Positions 61,246-64,000 of a stretch of DNA of 64,000 bases are shown in pieces. The stretch is taken from assembly GCA_018666235.1 (NCBI GenBank), contig JABJAB010000097.1, forward strand, positions 56,708-120,707, given 5' to 3'. Made by a program: the position numbers and the translations under genes. Positions within the stretch are counted from its first letter, which is position 1, and each line of letters opens with the position of its first letter. Source of the DNA: Ilumatobacter sp. (lineage in GTDB: Bacteria > Actinomycetota > Acidimicrobiia > Acidimicrobiales > Ilumatobacteraceae). Under the pieces are notes generated by a model. It was not told the origin of the DNA, did no database searches, and saw only the letters and a program-made list of their open reading frames with translations.

Positions 61246-62790
61246 TCACTGCGAGGAGCCGGCATTGATGAGCTGGTCGACCGGAGCGAAGTCGTCCGTG
61301 AGGATGGTGGCACCGTCGATGAACGCCGCAAAGTCGGCAACAAGCTCGCCGGGGTCGGCCGCGTCAATGCGCAGCTGGTCGAACGCGGCCGGATCAAGGT
61401 ACGAATCGCTCGCAACGATCACCGAGTTGCCGCGCCGACCTGCAGCGATCCCCTCCCCGCGCATTACGACCACGTGATCGAAGACGCGAGCAAGCGTGGC
61501 TGCCTCGGCCGCCAGGAACTGCTGCCCACCACCGTCAATGATGTTGGCCGCATACACACCTCCGGGACGCAGCACCCGGTCAATCTCGACCATGAACTCT
61601 TCGGTCGCGAGGTGAAACGGCACCGACCGGCTACCAAAGGCGTCACCAATCACGATGTCGGCACTGTCGTCGGCGACATTGCGCAGGGAGAGGCGCGCGT
61701 CACCGACCACAATGTCGATGGGCTCCGGAACATCACGGTCAAGGCCCATTTGATTCTCGACGACCTCGATCAGTTCACCGTCGATCTCGAACACCGTCTG
61801 AGCCGTACCTGGCGCAACGGCACGCACATATCGAGGAATCGTCAACGCTCCCCCGCCGAGATACACGATGTCGTCCGCCGCGGGTGCCGATGCAATGGCA
61901 TCCACGAGGCGCCGGACGTACCAAAACGAGAGCACCGTGGGATCGTCAGTGTCGACGGAACTGTGGCGGAGGTCGTCGAGCACCAGCACCTGCTGACTGG
62001 CATCGTCGGCGTCTTCCACCACCGCGAGGCAGTAGTAGCTGGTTTGTGTCTCACATGGTGAATCGATCGTCAGGACCCCGAGGAGCGACATCGCTGCAAG
62101 TCCGGCAACACTCATCAGCTCGGTGGTTTGTGCCGCTGGTGACGCCGTCGCCGACCCCGCAAACACAGCCATGGCGACTCCGCCGAGCATCAGCAGCAAC
62201 CCGGTGCTGACGATCAAGGTCGACACCCCTGCTGTTGCGACCAGGATGAAACCCGTGAAGAAGGTGCCAAAGATGGCGCCGGCCGTACTCCAGGCCGACA
62301 GCTGACCCACGGTGGAGCCGGTCTCGTCGAGGTCGCGCAGCTGCAGCTTGATCACTGCGGGCGGGACGGCGCTCAGGACCGTGGCCGACGGCAGAAAACC
62401 GAACGCGCTCAGAATGAGGATCATCGGGCCACCGCCGCCTGAACTGCCGCTCCCGATCACACGGACGACGGGAATGGTGGTGATCGCCAATGCGCCGCCA
62501 AGCATCAAGAGCACCGGAAGGAGCCGCCGCGGGTCGACGCGATCGGCGAGCACACCGCCAGCCCACGCACCGACAGCAATGCCGGCAAGGATCGTGCCGA
62601 TGATCCCGGTGTAGGTCTCGAGGCTCACGCCCACGTACGGCGCAAGCAGTCGGCTCGCGAGGATCTCGAGCACCAACACCGCCGCGGATGTCCCGAACAC
62701 GAGGGCGACCGCCAGCCATGCGGAAAGCGCAGGGCTGGTCAACGGCAGAGTTGCGTCAGGCCGATCGACGTCGGTGGCGTTCGAAGTCAC
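61246..62790 (-). CDS. Membrane-fused spermidine synthase-like protein
   Basis: A 514-aa protein with an N-terminal membrane half (about 22-240, seven or eight hydrophobic helices, MFS/SpeE-fusion type with LEILASRLLAPYVGVSLETYTGIIG). The C-terminal half is SpeE-like and methyltransferase-like: DDIVYLGGGALTIPRY (SAM-like glycine loop), VFEIDGELIEVV, DIVVGDARLSL, ADIVIGDAFGSRSVPFHLATEEFMVEI (spans). True polyamine synthesis is unproven for this fused group. GTG 62790 is chosen because TACCCT lies 7 nt upstream; TTG 62796 is in frame. Confidence 0.85.
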   Translation of the reverse strand: MTSNATDVDRPDATLPLTSPALSAWLAVALVFGTSAAVLVLEILASRLLAPYVGVSLETYTGIIGTILAGIAVGAWAGGVLADRVDPRRLLPVLLMLGGALAITTIPVVRVIGSGSSGGGGPMILILSAFGFLPSATVLSAVPPAVIKLQLRDLDETGSTVGQLSAWSTAGAIFGTFFTGFILVATAGVSTLIVSTGLLLMLGGVAMAVFAGSATASPAAQTTELMSVAGLAAMSLLGVLTIDSPCETQTSYYCLAVVEDADDASQQVLVLDDLRHSSVDTDDPTVLSFWYVRRLVDAIASAPAADDIVYLGGGALTIPRYVRAVAPGTAQTVFEIDGELIEVVENQMGLDRDVPEPIDIVVGDARLSLRNVADDSADIVIGDAFGSRSVPFHLATEEFMVEIDRVLRPGGVYAANIIDGGGQQFLAAEAATLARVFDHVVVMRGEGIAAGRRGNSVIVASDSYLDPAAFDQLRIDAADPGELVADFAAFIDGATILTDDFAPVDQLINAGSSQ

Positions 62791-62849
62791 GGCCAAGAGG
62801 GTAGGTCTGCCTGCGCCCGATCCGATCTCGGGCGGCGCCGCGCCATGCT

Positions 62850-63815
62850 GTGCAGATGAACGACGCCGGCGGACACAGCAGCGAGCGGCGTGCCGTGACC
62901 GCTCGGGCGCCTCGGAACGGGCTGATCGCCGCCGAATGCCAGGCGCTCACCGGCGGCAGCCCCGATGTTGACGGCGTGGCAAACTGCGACACCATCGCCC
63001 GCATCAGCCGCGCGGCATTCGTCCACCGCGGCATCGCGGTGTTCGCTCGGGCGGCAACGCTCGATGAGCTGGTCGAGCGTGTGCGCGAGCGTTGGGACGC
63101 CGACATGGATGCCGATCGGTTCCGCATCGATGTGCACGATCCGTCACAGCGTTGCTCTTCCACCACCATCGAGATCGCCACCGCATTCGCCGACGTCATT
63201 CCGTTCGGACCTGACCTCCGTGATCCGCTGCATCGTTTTCTCGTCATCGCTGGTGAGGACGGCTTCACGTTCGGCGCGGTGGAGGCAGAAGCAGACGGCT
63301 CGTACCGGGACCATGACGCCAAGCCATGGACGACATCATCATCGTTGGACTCACGTTTTGCCCGGGCGTTGGTCAACCTGGTTCCCGATGCACGATCGAT
63401 CCTCGACCCGTGTTGCGGTGCCGGATCAATCGTCCTCGAAGCCGCGTCTCTTGGCCTGAGCGCATTCGGCGTCGACTGGAAGCCCGCGCTCGTTGGGATG
63501 ACCCGCGAGAACCTCGCCCACTTCGGCTACGACGCTGGCGTGGAACTCGCTGACTCACGCACACATGCCCAGACCGCTGACGCGATCGTGACCGACCTGC
63601 CGTATGGCCACGCCATCGAGAGCGACGAACACGGGATCCGGGCGATCTTGGAGCAATCCGCAAGCCAGGCTGCGGCGGGCGTGTTCGTGGCACCAGCGGA
63701 TATCTCGACGTGGCTGGCTTCTGCCGGATACATCGACATCGGGGTGCACACCGTGCTCAAACGTCGGGGCTTCACCCGCTGGGTCCACGTCGCGCGCAGC
63801 CAACACGCACCCTGA
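62850..63815 (+). CDS. RNA/DNA methyltransferase, TRM11-like
   Basis: A 321-aa protein with a C-terminal class I methyltransferase: ILDPCCGAGSIVLEAASLGLSAFGVDWKP (SAM loop, span) and IVTDLPYGHAI (motif IV D-L-P-Y of amino-methylating enzymes). The N-terminal half is THUMP-like in position (RISRAAFVHRGIAVFARAATLDELVERVRERW) but I cannot prove the fold. The layout resembles Trm11/Trm14-type guanosine-N2 methyltransferases for tRNA. Start at ATG 62850 or 62856. Divergent from the spermidine-synthase-like gene. Confidence 0.82.
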   Translation: MQMNDAGGHSSERRAVTARAPRNGLIAAECQALTGGSPDVDGVANCDTIARISRAAFVHRGIAVFARAATLDELVERVRERWDADMDADRFRIDVHDPSQRCSSTTIEIATAFADVIPFGPDLRDPLHRFLVIAGEDGFTFGAVEAEADGSYRDHDAKPWTTSSSLDSRFARALVNLVPDARSILDPCCGAGSIVLEAASLGLSAFGVDWKPALVGMTRENLAHFGYDAGVELADSRTHAQTADAIVTDLPYGHAIESDEHGIRAILEQSASQAAAGVFVAPADISTWLASAGYIDIGVHTVLKRRGFTRWVHVARSQHAP

Positions 63816-63861
63816 CGCTGACCCGACCCGGTCGACATTGCGCGAGACACAACGGACGGAG

Positions 63862-64000
63862 TCAGGGAAATCGCGCCGCGAGCCAATCGGCAACGTGGCC
63901 TAAGGCTTCGGGGCGATCGCCTTCGAGGTAGTGCAGTGCGCCCTGCATCTCGATGTACGTGACATCCGCCGCTCCAGCTGCAGCAACGATTTCTTTGGCC
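63862..64000 (-). CDS. Alpha/beta hydrolase, C-terminal fragment
   Basis: Only the last 46 codons are in the window; the 5' part lies beyond the right edge. The reading frame, ending in TGA at 63862-63864, gives VTYIEMQGALHYLEGDRPEA and HVADWLAARFP. That is the usual end of a soluble alpha/beta hydrolase, with the catalytic histidine in ALHYLEG. Which hydrolase it is cannot be told. It converges on the methyltransferase gene 46 nt away. Confidence 0.55.
   Translation of the reverse strand, partial: AKEIVAAAGAADVTYIEMQGALHYLEGDRPEALGHVADWLAARFP

Overview
The window is a high-GC bacterial chromosome segment. The gene set points to an actinomycete, most likely of the class Acidimicrobiia (Ilumatobacter-like). 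Supporting signs are a DUF3263 / LytR_C gene pair, zinc-type S14, a CIRCE-controlled groESL, fatty-acid/CoA genes and many start codons lying 6-8 nt behind a TANNNT -10 hexamer (leaderless mRNAs). The class is an inference. There is no sign of phage, insertion sequence, CRISPR or tRNA.

Left part (1-21.8 kb), short metabolic transcription units on both strands: the 3'-truncated fdhD (formate dehydrogenase sulfurtransferase), an ATP-grasp enzyme, two MFS transporters, a MoaD/ThiS-type sulfur carrier, a DUF1349 protein, glycerate kinase, a LytR_C / DUF3263 pair, a uridine-kinase-like enzyme, acyl-CoA dehydrogenase, two acyl-CoA synthetases, gpsA, a dienelactone hydrolase, an ACAD10/11-type phosphotransferase, an NlpC/P60 wall hydrolase, guaA, a PLP decarboxylase and a NUDIX hydrolase.

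Middle part (21.8-39.9 kb), almost entirely minus strand: rplM-rpsI-glmM-glmS-acpS-(acyl-CoA ligase)-nnr-alr-tsaE-tsaB-rimI-tsaD-two hypotheticals-dus-maf-groES-groEL. It joins cell-wall sugar synthesis (GlmM, GlmS), D-alanine supply (Alr), NAD(P)HX repair, tRNA t6A synthesis (TsaB/D/E) and the heat-shock chaperonin. GlmS is nearly twice the normal size. groESL carries two CIRCE operators and is followed by four successive perfect hairpins.

Right part (40-64 kb): the S10-spc-alpha ribosomal cluster on the minus strand, rplC to rplQ-truA, broken only by a small DUF393 gene and a TetR gene between adk and infA. A glycosyltransferase and a PAS-GGDEF-EAL protein sit divergently between truA and rplM. 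rpsJ and map are absent from their usual places. L22, L4 and S3 carry long extra C-terminal tails. infA appears to start at CTG. A spermidine-synthase-like membrane protein, an RNA methyltransferase-like protein and an alpha/beta-hydrolase fragment end the window.

The most notable observation is the DUF393 (DCC-family thiol oxidoreductase) gene directly behind adk. The first cysteine of its CxxC motif is encoded by an in-frame TGA, followed at a SECIS-like distance by a GC-rich hairpin. It is a candidate selenoprotein, or else a single-nonsense pseudogene.
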